In this document: in pieces, positions 1 to 6,837 of the stretch
Layout of the letters: every line of letters begins with the position of its first letter
How positions within the stretch are numbered: position 1 is the first letter of the stretch
NCBI GenBank assembly: GCA_031288745.1
Contig: JAITQT010000026.1
Coordinates: forward strand, 1-10,147
DNA from: Deltaproteobacteria bacterium
GTDB lineage: Bacteria; Desulfobacterota; Desulfarculia; Adiutricales; Adiutricaceae
Direction: 5' to 3'
Length of the DNA: 10,147 nt
Program-made: the position numbers and the translations under genes
The notes under the pieces: generated by a model
Database searches by the model: none
Told to the model about the DNA's origin: nothing
The model's input: the letters and a program-made list of their open reading frames with translations, nothing else

Positions 1-117
1 AGTAGAAACGTTAAAAGAACTAATGTTAAGAACTTAAGGGTATGCTAAAACTTAATTACAACTTGAAAGTCGCTACCAGCCGCAACGTGGGGAAAAAAAG
101 ACTTGGTGAACGGTTAC
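1..117 (+). mobile_element. IS66-type MITE, copy A (left part outside window)
   Basis: Right-hand 117 bp of a repeat found complete further on. It aligns with 3501-3616 of copy B with only about four differences counted by eye: three substitutions and one extra A in the poly-A run. It ends in GTGAACGGTTAC, the inverted form of the family terminus GTAACCGTTCAC. Its left terminus and left target duplication lie before the window; the right flank begins GAGAATGA, which should be the 8-bp target duplication if the element is intact. It holds no open frame. It sits 133 bp beyond the 3' end of the DUF362 gene. The unexplained bases 118-250 contain the small palindrome CCTTCTAGAAGG and a TIR-like sequence at 192-203. 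Confidence 0.85.
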
Positions 118-250
118 GAGAATGAAAGGCCATCTAAGTTCTAAAAAAAACAAAATTAACCTAAATTAGTCTCTTCGGGCTTATTTTAGCTGTAGCCGTT
201 CACGAGCCCTTCTAGAAGGCCTAGGCCAATTAAGTCGCGGGTATGAGACC

Positions 251-1363
251 TTAAGACTCCATGGTTATCAGTTCATAAGCCCTTAAACCTAAGCCGATTT
301 TTTCAGCGTGCTCTAATTGACTGCGCCAATCGGTGGTCGGATGGATCTTGGTGAAAAGATCGCCTCCAGGGTCTTTTATTTCGTCTACGATGGTACCCGC
401 TAGGGTGCTAGCCTTATTTACAGCGTCGATAGAGGCCGCATCCACGGCCACGGGGTCGAAACCTAGGAAAATTCCTATGTCCGGCACCACGGCTGCGTCG
501 TTTTCAAAGTGGCAATCGCAAAAAGGCGACACTTGATTGACCACGTTAATGTGAAAATTAGGCCGGTTTTGGACCACTGCCTTAGCATACTCAGCCATTT
601 TCTTATTTAGGCTATCGTTAGCGCTATCCCAAGCCACGCTAATGGCGTTATAGTTACACGCCCCTATGCAGCGGCCACAGCCAGCACACTTATCTATATT
701 GATAAAAGCCTTACGGTTTTTAAATTTAATGGCCTCGTGAGCGCAATTAAGCCGACATTGGCCGCAACTTTGGCAAACGTCGGCTTCAACTGTAGGCTTA
801 CCGTCGTTATGCATGATCATCTTGCCGGCCTTGCTGCCGCTGCCCATGCCAAGATTTTTTATAGCCCCGCCAAAGCCGGTCTGTTCGTGGCCTTTAAAGT
901 GACTTAGCGAAATCACTATATCAGCGTCCATGATGGCCCGACCTATCAAGGCCGTTTTGACCAACTCCCCGTTCTCGACCGTAACTTCATAGTCGTCATT
1001 GCCCCTAAGGCCATCGGCAATTAAGATCGGGCAACCGGCCGACAATGGCCCGAAACCGTTTTCCCAGGCCGCCTCAAGATGCGATAAGGCGTCGTTTCGG
1101 CGGCCCACGTAGAGGGTGCCGCAATCGGTGAGAAAAGGGCGGCCGCCCAAGCCTTTTATTTTATCGACCACCGTTTTAGCGAAGTTAGGCCGCAGGAAAG
1201 AAAGGTTGCCCGGCTCTCCTAAATGCATCTTTACGGCCGTAAATTTCTTCTTAAAATTAATAGAAGAAAACTTGGCCAAATCCATCAAGCTTTCAAGCTT
1301 ACTAAGAATGCTAACTCCGATTTTACAGCGCATACTAGTGAAAAACACTTTAGATCGTTTCAT
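251..1363 (-). CDS. DUF362 domain protein with two [4Fe-4S] ferredoxin motifs
   Basis: A 370-residue cytoplasmic iron-sulfur protein. The N-terminal and C-terminal parts read as the DUF362 fold (for example VKMHLGEPGN near residue 45, SHFKGHEQTGFGGAIKNLGM near 154-173, and GFDPVAVDAASID near 301-313). Inserted between them is a bacterial 2x[4Fe-4S] ferredoxin domain with two CxxCxxCxxxC motifs, at C197/C200/C203/C207 and C226/C229/C232/C236. No signal peptide or membrane segment is seen. Proteins of this type are common in anaerobes and are usually annotated as ferredoxin-like electron carriers; the substrate is not known. The ATG at 1363 is preceded by only a weak GAG-type ribosome site. The gene follows hemW on the same strand after 141 bp, a gap with a short TAGAG/CTCTA palindrome (1422-1435) but no clear terminator, so cotranscription is possible. 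The family call is secure; the specific function is not. Confidence 0.9.
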   Translation of the reverse strand: MKRSKVFFTSMRCKIGVSILSKLESLMDLAKFSSINFKKKFTAVKMHLGEPGNLSFLRPNFAKTVVDKIKGLGGRPFLTDCGTLYVGRRNDALSHLEAAWENGFGPLSAGCPILIADGLRGNDDYEVTVENGELVKTALIGRAIMDADIVISLSHFKGHEQTGFGGAIKNLGMGSGSKAGKMIMHNDGKPTVEADVCQSCGQCRLNCAHEAIKFKNRKAFINIDKCAGCGRCIGACNYNAISVAWDSANDSLNKKMAEYAKAVVQNRPNFHINVVNQVSPFCDCHFENDAAVVPDIGIFLGFDPVAVDAASIDAVNKASTLAGTIVDEIKDPGGDLFTKIHPTTDWRSQLEHAEKIGLGLRAYELITMES

Positions 1364-1504
1364 AATATAATCTCGCTTTTGTTTAAGTAAAAAAATAAGC
1401 CCCTCACCGGCCTAAAGGATATAGAGCCAGCTCTAAAAGGGCGCCAAAATCTGCCACTTTTGACTAAACTAGCCAAGAGGGACAAAAAAATTTTAAATAA
1501 ATCT

Positions 1505-2620
1505 TTAAGCCAAGGCTCTAGCCAAGGCGTCAGCCACCAAAAGCCCTTGATAAGTGGGCTTAAGGCGAGAGCCTTCCACCTTAAGTTTACCGGAGGTTAT
1601 TAAATCCTCTAGCCCCTGGCACGACTTAACGAGGCTAAGCTCGCAGCCTTCGGCCAACCTAAAACTAAGCATCAATTGTTCCAAATATATTTGATCTTTA
1701 GTTAGCTTCTCTTTAAAGCGCAAGGGCTTGCTGCCGCGTTTTAGAGCCGAGCCCCAACGCCTAAGGGAAGCTAGGTTAGCCCAGCGGTTAGCCCCGTCGA
1801 AGGAATGAGCAGATGGCCCTAACCCCAAGTAGGGAATTCGGCACCAATATTTTAAGTTATGCTGGCAATAAGCCTCGTTCCGGGCAAAATTACTAACTTC
1901 GTAACACTCAAAGTTATGGCCATTTAATACCTCCACCGCAGTCATAAAAAGCTCGGCCGTCATTTCTTCATCGGCTAAGGTAATGAGGCCGGCTTTAAGA
2001 GAGCGGTAAAAGCTCGTGCCCGGGTAAGCGGTTAAGACATAGCACGAGAGGTGATCGGCCTGGCTTAAAGCGGCTATCTCCAGCTCTCTTCGCCAATCGT
2101 TGATCGTTTGCCCGCCGTAGGCATAGAGTAAATCTAAACTAAGAGCTAACTTAAATTCAGCCAGACAAGAAATTGCTTTAAAAGTCTCTTCTATTTTATG
2201 AAAACGGCCCAAACTCTTACTTAGATGACGAGGGTTAAACGATTGAACGCCTAAGGATACTCGGTTAATGCCAGCTTTGACCCAAGCGGCCGCTTTTTGC
2301 GGCGTAATATCTTCGGGATTGGCTTCTATCGTCACCTCAGCCTTTTTAATTAACTTTAAAGGGGCCAAGGCCTCAAAAAGAAGGGGCACGTCGTTTTCGG
2401 TCATTAAGCTTGGGCTCCCCCCGCCCAAATATAAGCTATCAAATGGTTCATTAAAGAGAGGCGCGTAAAGCGAAGCCTCTAATTTTAAGGCCTCTAAATA
2501 AGGCCAAAAGAGTTCAAAATCGTTAATTGAATAAAAATCACAGTAAAAGCACCGGCGCAGGCAAAAGGGGATGTGCACGTATAAGCCGAAAAGCTGCGAT
2601 TTTTCTTGCGGCGGAGGCAT
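1505..2620 (-). CDS. hemW: Radical-SAM HemW-type protein (oxygen-independent coproporphyrinogen oxidase-like)
   Basis: A 371-residue radical SAM protein from the ATG at 2620. The cluster motif is C20-xxx-C24-xx-C27 within HIPFCLRRCFYCDFYS, followed by the glycine motif LYLGGGSPS, the EANPE segment, and the typical HemW stretch with NLKYW and LGLGPSAHSF. The N-terminal region matches HemW rather than the longer HemN. HemW proteins bind heme and SAM and are thought to act in heme trafficking; true coproporphyrinogen III dehydrogenase activity belongs to HemN. An upstream in-frame TTG at 2725 would add 35 residues and leave a 1-nt gap to cobU, but that extension has no family resemblance, and 371 residues is near the usual length. 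The upstream ribosome site at 2620 is weak, so the start is the least certain part. Probably cotranscribed with cobU. Confidence 0.9.
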   Translation of the reverse strand: MPPPQEKSQLFGLYVHIPFCLRRCFYCDFYSINDFELFWPYLEALKLEASLYAPLFNEPFDSLYLGGGSPSLMTENDVPLLFEALAPLKLIKKAEVTIEANPEDITPQKAAAWVKAGINRVSLGVQSFNPRHLSKSLGRFHKIEETFKAISCLAEFKLALSLDLLYAYGGQTINDWRRELEIAALSQADHLSCYVLTAYPGTSFYRSLKAGLITLADEEMTAELFMTAVEVLNGHNFECYEVSNFARNEAYCQHNLKYWCRIPYLGLGPSAHSFDGANRWANLASLRRWGSALKRGSKPLRFKEKLTKDQIYLEQLMLSFRLAEGCELSLVKSCQGLEDLITSGKLKVEGSRLKPTYQGLLVADALARALA

Positions 2621-2726
2621 CTTGATTATTCCGCTCAAAATAGTCTTAGAAATCGACCCTTTAACCTGGGCCAATAAAAAAAAGCGCGAGGACAGGAAAG
2701 ACTTTCGTTGCTCTGTAAAAGCCAAA

Positions 2727-3242
2727 TTATTTTAGTTTTAAACAAAGGCCGGCGTTTACGAAAAAGACCGAAGAGGCTGCAGCGGCTAGGCGTTGATGGG
2801 CTAGCCCGCAAATATCCCTAAAAAAGCGAGACAAAGGCTCCATTGGCACGATGCCGCCGCCTACTTCGTTAGAGACTATCACTACTGGCCCAGCGCGCTC
2901 TAAGGCCACACGGATCAGCTCTTCCACCTTGTCCATAAAAGATTCGTTACTAAGCTTTAACTTAGTTAAAAGATTAGTTAGCCACAAAGTTAAGCAATCA
3001 ATTAACACCAGATTAGGCGCTCTCTTTAACAAGGCCGCAGCTAGTTCAATTGGTTCTTCAATGGTTTGCCAATCTGGCCCACGCTCTTTCTGATGCCTAC
3101 TAATCTTATCGCGCATCTCTTGATCGAGGGCCAAAGCGGTGGCTAAATAATACCTAGGGGGGTTATAGGCCTCTGCGGCGGCTAAGGCCGCCTTGGTCTT
3201 GCCGCTCTTAGCCCCACCCAAAAATAAAATAATCTCGCCCAA
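2727..3242 (-). CDS. cobU: Bifunctional adenosylcobinamide kinase / adenosylcobinamide-phosphate guanylyltransferase
   Basis: A 171-residue CobU/CobP protein, full length for the family. It phosphorylates adenosylcobinamide and then transfers GMP to give AdoCbi-GDP in the late, nucleotide-loop part of cobalamin synthesis or salvage. Visible motifs are the P-loop GGAKSGKT (residues 9-16), H50 in SRHQKERG at the place of the guanylylated histidine of the family, the Walker B-like VLIDCLTLWLTNLL (79-92), and the family motif SNEVGGGIVP (124-133). The start is TTG at 3242, supported by AGAAAGG about 9 nt upstream. It is first in a minus-strand pair with hemW. No other cobalamin gene (cobS, cobC, cobT or transporter) is in the window, so it is isolated from the rest of its pathway here. 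The upstream spacer to MITE B is 89 bp, so a promoter could lie there or in the MITE. Confidence 0.95.
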   Translation of the reverse strand: MGEIILFLGGAKSGKTKAALAAAEAYNPPRYYLATALALDQEMRDKISRHQKERGPDWQTIEEPIELAAALLKRAPNLVLIDCLTLWLTNLLTKLKLSNESFMDKVEELIRVALERAGPVVIVSNEVGGGIVPMEPLSRFFRDICGLAHQRLAAAASSVFFVNAGLCLKLK

Positions 3243-3331
3243 AAGATAAAGCCTTTCTAAAAAATATCGACCACAGCTTTTTCTAAGCGTTAATTACGCC
3301 AAGTTCCATTTAAAGTAGCCCTTCTACGAGA

Positions 3332-3616
3332 GTGTCGGTTCACAAATGTGAACGTTTAAGGGCCTGTTCACAAGAGAGAACGCTGCAGTGCCAAGCCTAT
3401 TGAAAGGGACGACACATACCGCAGCAATGTAGCCCCCTATAGGAGTTTAGTAATTTTAACATTAATCAAAGTTAAAATATATGGTTGGAGCAGAGAGCTA
3501 AGTAGAAACGTTAAAGGAACTAATGTTAAGAACTTAAGGGTATGCTAAAACTTAATTACAACTCGAAAGTCGCTACCGGCCGCAACGTGGGGAAAAAAGA
3601 CTTGGTGAACGGTTAC
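3332..3616 (+). mobile_element. IS66-type MITE, copy B (complete, 8-bp target duplication)
   Basis: A 285-bp non-coding element. It begins GTGTCGGTTCAC and ends GTGAACGGTTAC, an imperfect 12-bp terminal inverted repeat (9 of 12). It is flanked by an exact 8-bp duplication, CTACGAGA, at 3324-3331 and 3617-3624. IS66-family insertion sequences have ends starting GTAA and make 8-bp duplications, so the assignment rests on both properties; no transposase is encoded. The first 60 bp carry two tandem 28-nt hairpin units (3338-3365 and 3366-3393), the first being the perfect palindrome GTTCACAAATGTGAAC except for its two-base centre. It lies in the gap between cobU and copy C. Confidence 0.9.
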
Positions 3617-3647
3617 CTACGAGATAAGTTATTATAGGACTATTTTA

Positions 3648-3907
3648 GTATCTGTTCACAAGTGAGAACGTTGCGGGGCCAAGCCTATTGAAAGGGACGA
3701 CACATACCGTAACAATGTAGCCCTCTATGTAGGAGCTTAGTAATTTTAACATTAATCCAAGTTAAAATATATGGTTAGATCACCTAGCTAAGTAAAAACC
3801 TCAAAAGAACTAATGTTAAGCTCTTAAGGGTATGCTAAAACCTAATTACAACACGAAAGTCGCTACCAGCCGAAACGTGGGGAAAAAAAGACTTGGTGAA
3901 CAGTTAC
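3648..3907 (+). mobile_element. IS66-type MITE, copy C (complete, 8-bp target duplication)
   Basis: A 260-bp copy in the same orientation as B, starting 31 bp after B ends. It begins GTATCTGTTCAC and ends GTGAACAGTTAC (11 of 12 bases inverted-repeat match) and is flanked by the exact 8-bp duplication CTATTTTA at 3640-3647 and 3908-3915. It has only one 28-nt terminal hairpin unit (3654-3681), where B and D have two; this and three single-base length changes account for the whole 25-bp length difference from B. Its separate target duplication shows that it inserted independently of B. Bases 3916-4032 beyond it hold no recognised feature. Confidence 0.9.
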
Positions 3908-4032
3908 CTATTTTAAAAATCAGTCAACCTTAAATAAAAAAATAAACGAAATAATCCACAATTTTTAGGCTTAACCTTGGCTTGGTAAAAAACTTTTTTA
4001 GGCTCGTTAGCGAAAGCTTAAAAGGCTTAAAG

Positions 4033-4060
4033 AAAAAACCACCCCAGTGGGAGTGGTTTT
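4033..4060 (-). terminator. Intrinsic terminator of the symporter gene
   Basis: Read on the minus strand, the stem ACCAC-T-CCC pairs with GGG-GTGGT around an ACT loop and is followed by a run of six T. It lies 31 bp after the stop codon of the AGCS symporter gene. The 5' side carries AAAA, so the stem can extend through A-T pairs. This is a textbook Rho-independent terminator and it separates the symporter from the cobU-hemW genes downstream. Confidence 0.88.
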
Positions 4061-4090
4061 GGCCTTAAAGTTAAATTGAAGAGAGGCTTT

Positions 4091-5479
4091 TTAGGTTATT
4101 TCGGGCTCAAAGGCCGCTTTATTCCCTTTTTTTTCTTGGAGAAGCTTTTGATTAAAATCTTTGGTTTGAGAGACAATCACCCCGGAAAGGGCTACCAGGC
4201 CAATAAGATTGGGAATAGCCATGGCCCCGTTAAAAGTGTCGGAGATATCCCACACCAAGCGAAGCTCCACCGCAGCCCCGATTAAGATAAAGATAGAAAA
4301 AATAAGTCGGTAAAAAAAACTAGCTAGTTTACTCTCCGTAAGATAATATAAGCACCTTTCTCCGTAATAAGACCAGCCTAAGATTGTCGAATAGGCGAAA
4401 AAAATAAGAGAAATCACTACCACCGTCTCCCCAACGTTAGGTAAAAAACTATTAAACGAGGCCGAGGTCAAAGCGGCGGCCATATCAGGGGAGGCCTCAA
4501 GGTAAAATTCGCTCATGACCAAGACTATACCGTTAATAGAACAGATGATAATCGTATCAATAAAAGTTCCGGTCATCGAGACTAGGGCCTGGCGGCAACT
4601 ATGATCGGTTATGGCCGCCGCTGCGGCTATGGGGGCCGAGCCTAAGCCGGCCTCGTTGGAAAAAACGCCTCGAGCCACGCCGTAACGTATAGTGACCCCG
4701 ATTAAGCCACCCAAACCGGCCTTTAAGGAAAAGGCTGAGCCAAAAATAACGCCCAAGGCCTTGGGCAATAGCTCGAAGTTAAGGATTATTATGAGTAGAC
4801 CAAAGAAAATGTAAAAAATGGCCATAAAAGGCACTATAAGGCTTGAGGCGGCGGCTATGCTCCTTACTCCCCCCAAAATAACTATCCCGGTTAAAACGGC
4901 TAAGACAACCCCAGAAATCCAAGGCTGGACACCAAAGGCAGAAAAGACGTTATTGGCCACCGAGTTACTCTGACTCATATTGCCGATGCCGAAAGAAGCC
5001 ATCACCCCAAAGATAGCAAAGAGCACGCCTAACCATTTAAGGCCCAAGCCTCTTTCAAGAAAGTACATCGGGCCGCCGGCCATATGACCGGTTTTATCGA
5101 CCACCCTGTATTTAATGGCTAAGACCGCTTCCCCGTATTTAGTAGCCATTCCAAAAATGGCCGTCACCCACATCCAAAAGATAGCCCCTGGCCCACCTAG
5201 GATAACAGCGGTAGCCACACCCACTATGTTACCGGTGCCAATAGTGGCCGCCAAGGCAGTCATAAGGGCCCCGAAATGGCTAATATCACCTTCTTGGCCT
5301 AAATCGGGCGAAACGCGCTTATGCCATATAGAAAGTTTAAGGGCGTAGGGCAGCTTAAAAAATTGTAAAAAACCAAGCTTAAAAGTTAGAAATACTCCTG
5401 TTCCTACTAAAAAAACCAGCATCCACGGGCCCCAAACGAATCCGTTGATTTTGGCGAAAAAAGAGGCGATAAAATCCAT
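4091..5479 (-). CDS. AGCS-family sodium(proton):alanine/amino-acid symporter
   Basis: An inner-membrane amino-acid:cation symporter of the alanine or glycine:cation symporter family (AlsT/AgcS/DagA type), 462 residues from the ATG at 5479, normal family length. The family signature GGPGAIFWMWVTAIFG is at residues 95-110, preceded by the conserved ALAATIGTGNIVGVATA stretch. Roughly ten hydrophobic helices follow, with the conserved GVARGVFSNEAGLGSAPIAAA region. Such proteins import alanine, glycine or related amino acids with Na+ or H+; the exact substrate cannot be read from sequence. The start at 5479 is chosen because CGGGAGA (5484-5490) lies 4 nt upstream; an in-frame TTG at 5539 would add 20 residues but has no comparable site. 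It appears to be a single-gene unit with its own terminator, bracketed by MITE C downstream and MITE D upstream. Bases 5480-5727 upstream show no confident promoter. Confidence 0.94.
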   Translation of the reverse strand: MDFIASFFAKINGFVWGPWMLVFLVGTGVFLTFKLGFLQFFKLPYALKLSIWHKRVSPDLGQEGDISHFGALMTALAATIGTGNIVGVATAVILGGPGAIFWMWVTAIFGMATKYGEAVLAIKYRVVDKTGHMAGGPMYFLERGLGLKWLGVLFAIFGVMASFGIGNMSQSNSVANNVFSAFGVQPWISGVVLAVLTGIVILGGVRSIAAASSLIVPFMAIFYIFFGLLIIILNFELLPKALGVIFGSAFSLKAGLGGLIGVTIRYGVARGVFSNEAGLGSAPIAAAAAITDHSCRQALVSMTGTFIDTIIICSINGIVLVMSEFYLEASPDMAAALTSASFNSFLPNVGETVVVISLIFFAYSTILGWSYYGERCLYYLTESKLASFFYRLIFSIFILIGAAVELRLVWDISDTFNGAMAIPNLIGLVALSGVIVSQTKDFNQKLLQEKKGNKAAFEPEIT

Positions 5480-5727
5480 AAAATCTCCCGAGAGAAAAAA
5501 ATCTAAGCTGGGCCATTGGGTGACCACATACTCTGTCAAGGCGTTTAGACAATAAGGTTCTTATATAACGACTCAACCAGTTAAATAACTCGTAAGCGCT
5601 TAACTTTTTCCAAATTCAGATTTCCTAGATTAACCTACAAAATATATTTATGAATTCAAGAAATAAAAAATTATTTAGTTTCACTCTTCAGAGTAGAAAA
5701 ATCGGGCCAATAGTAGTTAACTACAAT

Positions 5728-6128
5728 GTAACCGTTCACCAAGTCTTTTTTCCCCACGTTGCGGCTGGTAGCGACTTTCGAGTTGTAATTAAGTTTTAAC
5801 ATACCCTTGATCGAAGCGCAAAAAGTCCCCTTTATCAGCCTTTAAATTTTTAACATGTCCTTATTACTAGTTAATTTGTTTGACTATTTTGCTTTTAAGA
5901 GGTTTTTGCGCTTCGATCACCCTTAAATTCTTAACTTTAGTTCCCTTAACGTTTTTACTTAGCTCTCTGCTCCAACCATATATTTTAAATTTGATTAATG
6001 TTAAAATTACTAAGCTCCTATAGTGGGCTACATTGCTGCGGGATGTGTCGTCCCTTTCAATAGGCTTGGCCCCGCAGCGTTCTCTCTTGTGTACGGGCCC
6101 TTAAACGTTCACATTTGTGAACGGACAC
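5728..6128 (-). mobile_element. IS66-type MITE, copy D (inverted, interrupted by a second MITE)
   Basis: On the plus strand it begins GTAACCGTTCACC and ends GTGAACGGACAC, the same family as A-C but in inverse orientation. The flanks are ACTACAAT (5720-5727) and ACAACAAT (6129-6136), an 8-bp target duplication with one mismatch. It measures 401 bp; removing the 110-bp insert at 5809-5918 and its 6-bp duplicated target leaves exactly 285 bp, the length of copy B. Like B it carries two tandem terminal hairpin units. It lies upstream of the symporter gene with its right-hand family terminus facing that gene, so it could affect that gene's transcription, but this is inference. Confidence 0.9.
5809..5918. 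mobile_element. Small MITE (second family), copy 1, nested in copy D
   Basis: A 110-bp non-coding element with perfect 16-bp terminal inverted repeats, GATCGAAGCGCAAAAA at the left and its complement at the right. It is flanked by the exact 6-bp duplication ACCCTT (5803-5808 and 5919-5924). Comparison with uninterrupted copies A-C shows that the host repeat has a single ACCCTT here, so the insertion and the duplication are both proven within the window. The interior is AT-rich and non-coding. The transposase family that moves it is not identifiable from this sequence; a 6-bp duplication is compatible with IS1634-like enzymes among others. Confidence 0.92.
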
Positions 6129-6256
6129 ACAACAATACTATGAGCCACGGTGTTGAGGGAAGAGTTAGCCTAAGCGTCTTTAATGGTTTTTGAGTCAATA
6201 GCAAGTTTATTAAAAGCTAGGCTGAGAGTAAATCCGTTCCTTTTCTGTCTAACTTT

Positions 6257-6367
6257 GATCGTAGCGCAAAAAGTCCCCTTTATAAGTCCTAAAAATTATA
6301 ACATACCATTTTTACTAGTTAATTTTTTTTGGCTCTACTGCTTTTAAGAGGTTTTTGCGCTTCGATC
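6257..6367. mobile_element. Small MITE (second family), copy 2
   Basis: A 111-bp relative of the element at 5809-5918, in the same orientation. The ends are GATCGTAGCGCAAAAA and TTTTTGCGCTTCGATC (15 of 16 inverted match), flanked by the exact 6-bp duplication AACTTT (6251-6256 and 6368-6373). Both ends, including GTCCCCTTTAT after the left repeat and CTTTTAAGAGG before the right one, are shared with copy 1, as is ACTAGTTAATTT in the middle; the rest has diverged. It lies only 7 bp from the left end of the IS1634-type element. The preceding bases 6137-6250 show no recognised feature. Confidence 0.92.
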
Positions 6368-6449
6368 AACTTTTCCCTTGCCCGAGTTTCGCAGTTATCC
6401 TTTTAAAACACTCTAACATACTTAAATCGTTAGATTTTTCAAAAAAAAT

Positions 6450-6478
6450 GTATATCTAACCGCCCGGTTCAGATATAC
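6450..6478. other. Hairpin inside the left end of the IS
   Basis: GTATATCT pairs with AGATATAC, and the stem continues imperfectly through ACCG/CGGT around a small loop. It lies about 50 bp inside the left inverted repeat, beyond the 3' end of the transposase pseudogene. It may be a decayed transposase terminator or an end structure guarding against read-through; no T-run follows on the minus strand. Confidence 0.4.
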
Positions 6479-6552
6479 CCAACAAATACTAGGGACGGAT
6501 AAAATTTTAAATCATGCTAAAATATATTAATGAAAATATTTAATATAAATTT

Positions 6553-6657
6553 AGATATAAAGATAATATTTTTGTGAATATTTTAATTGCTTATTAATAT
6601 ATAAAAGTTATTTTTATATTTTATAATTTTATTTTTATAAAAATATTATCTATATCT
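6553..6657. repeat. AT-rich imperfect inverted repeat in the IS non-coding end
   Basis: The left arm at 6553-6573 and the right arm at 6639-6657 are complementary over 12 bp (GATAATATTTTT against AAAAATATTATC), then over 6 more after a 2-nt bulge. The 105-bp unit could be a small AT-rich element nested in the IS or simply a long hairpin in low-complexity DNA. No clear target duplication was found. It lies in the 457-bp stretch of the IS that contains no gene. That stretch also holds AGCTGT/ACAGCT arms at 6723-6745. Confidence 0.4.
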
Positions 6658-6837
6658 GTATTTTTAATTTAAACTTTATTTGTATTATCTTATTATTTTC
6701 TATTTCATTGTCTTAATGTACTAGCTGTCTCTCTCGGCCACAGCTGTCAACACTTTATTATTTCTAAAGAATTAGTATATATTTTTTAAAATACGTTACG
6801 TTAATAGTATAATTTAATTTATTAAAAATTTTATTTT

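Noticed and set aside
333..1370. Plus-strand open frames opposite the DUF362 gene (and similar ones opposite hemW, cobU and the symporter)
   Set aside because: They lie antisense to well supported genes, have no family motif or convincing ribosome site, and arise from codon composition of the true strand.
2621..2725. Longer HemW starting at TTG 2725
   Set aside because: The extra 35 residues have no HemW resemblance and would exceed the usual length; ATG 2620 places the cluster cysteines at the expected distance.
3332..3907. Tandem B and C repeats as a CRISPR array, a group II intron or a tandem satellite
   Set aside because: Units are 260-285 bp with transposon-type ends and separate target duplications; there are no short regular repeats with spacers, no GTGYG start and no domain V-like hairpin.
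5480..5539. Longer symporter starting at TTG 5539
   Set aside because: The ATG at 5479 has a strong CGGGAGA ribosome site 4 nt away, and the extra 20 residues do not resemble an AGCS N-terminus.
3648..6128. Composite transposon C-symporter-D
   Set aside because: Each repeat has its own 8-bp target duplication, and the outer flanks of C and D do not match, so the two inserted independently.
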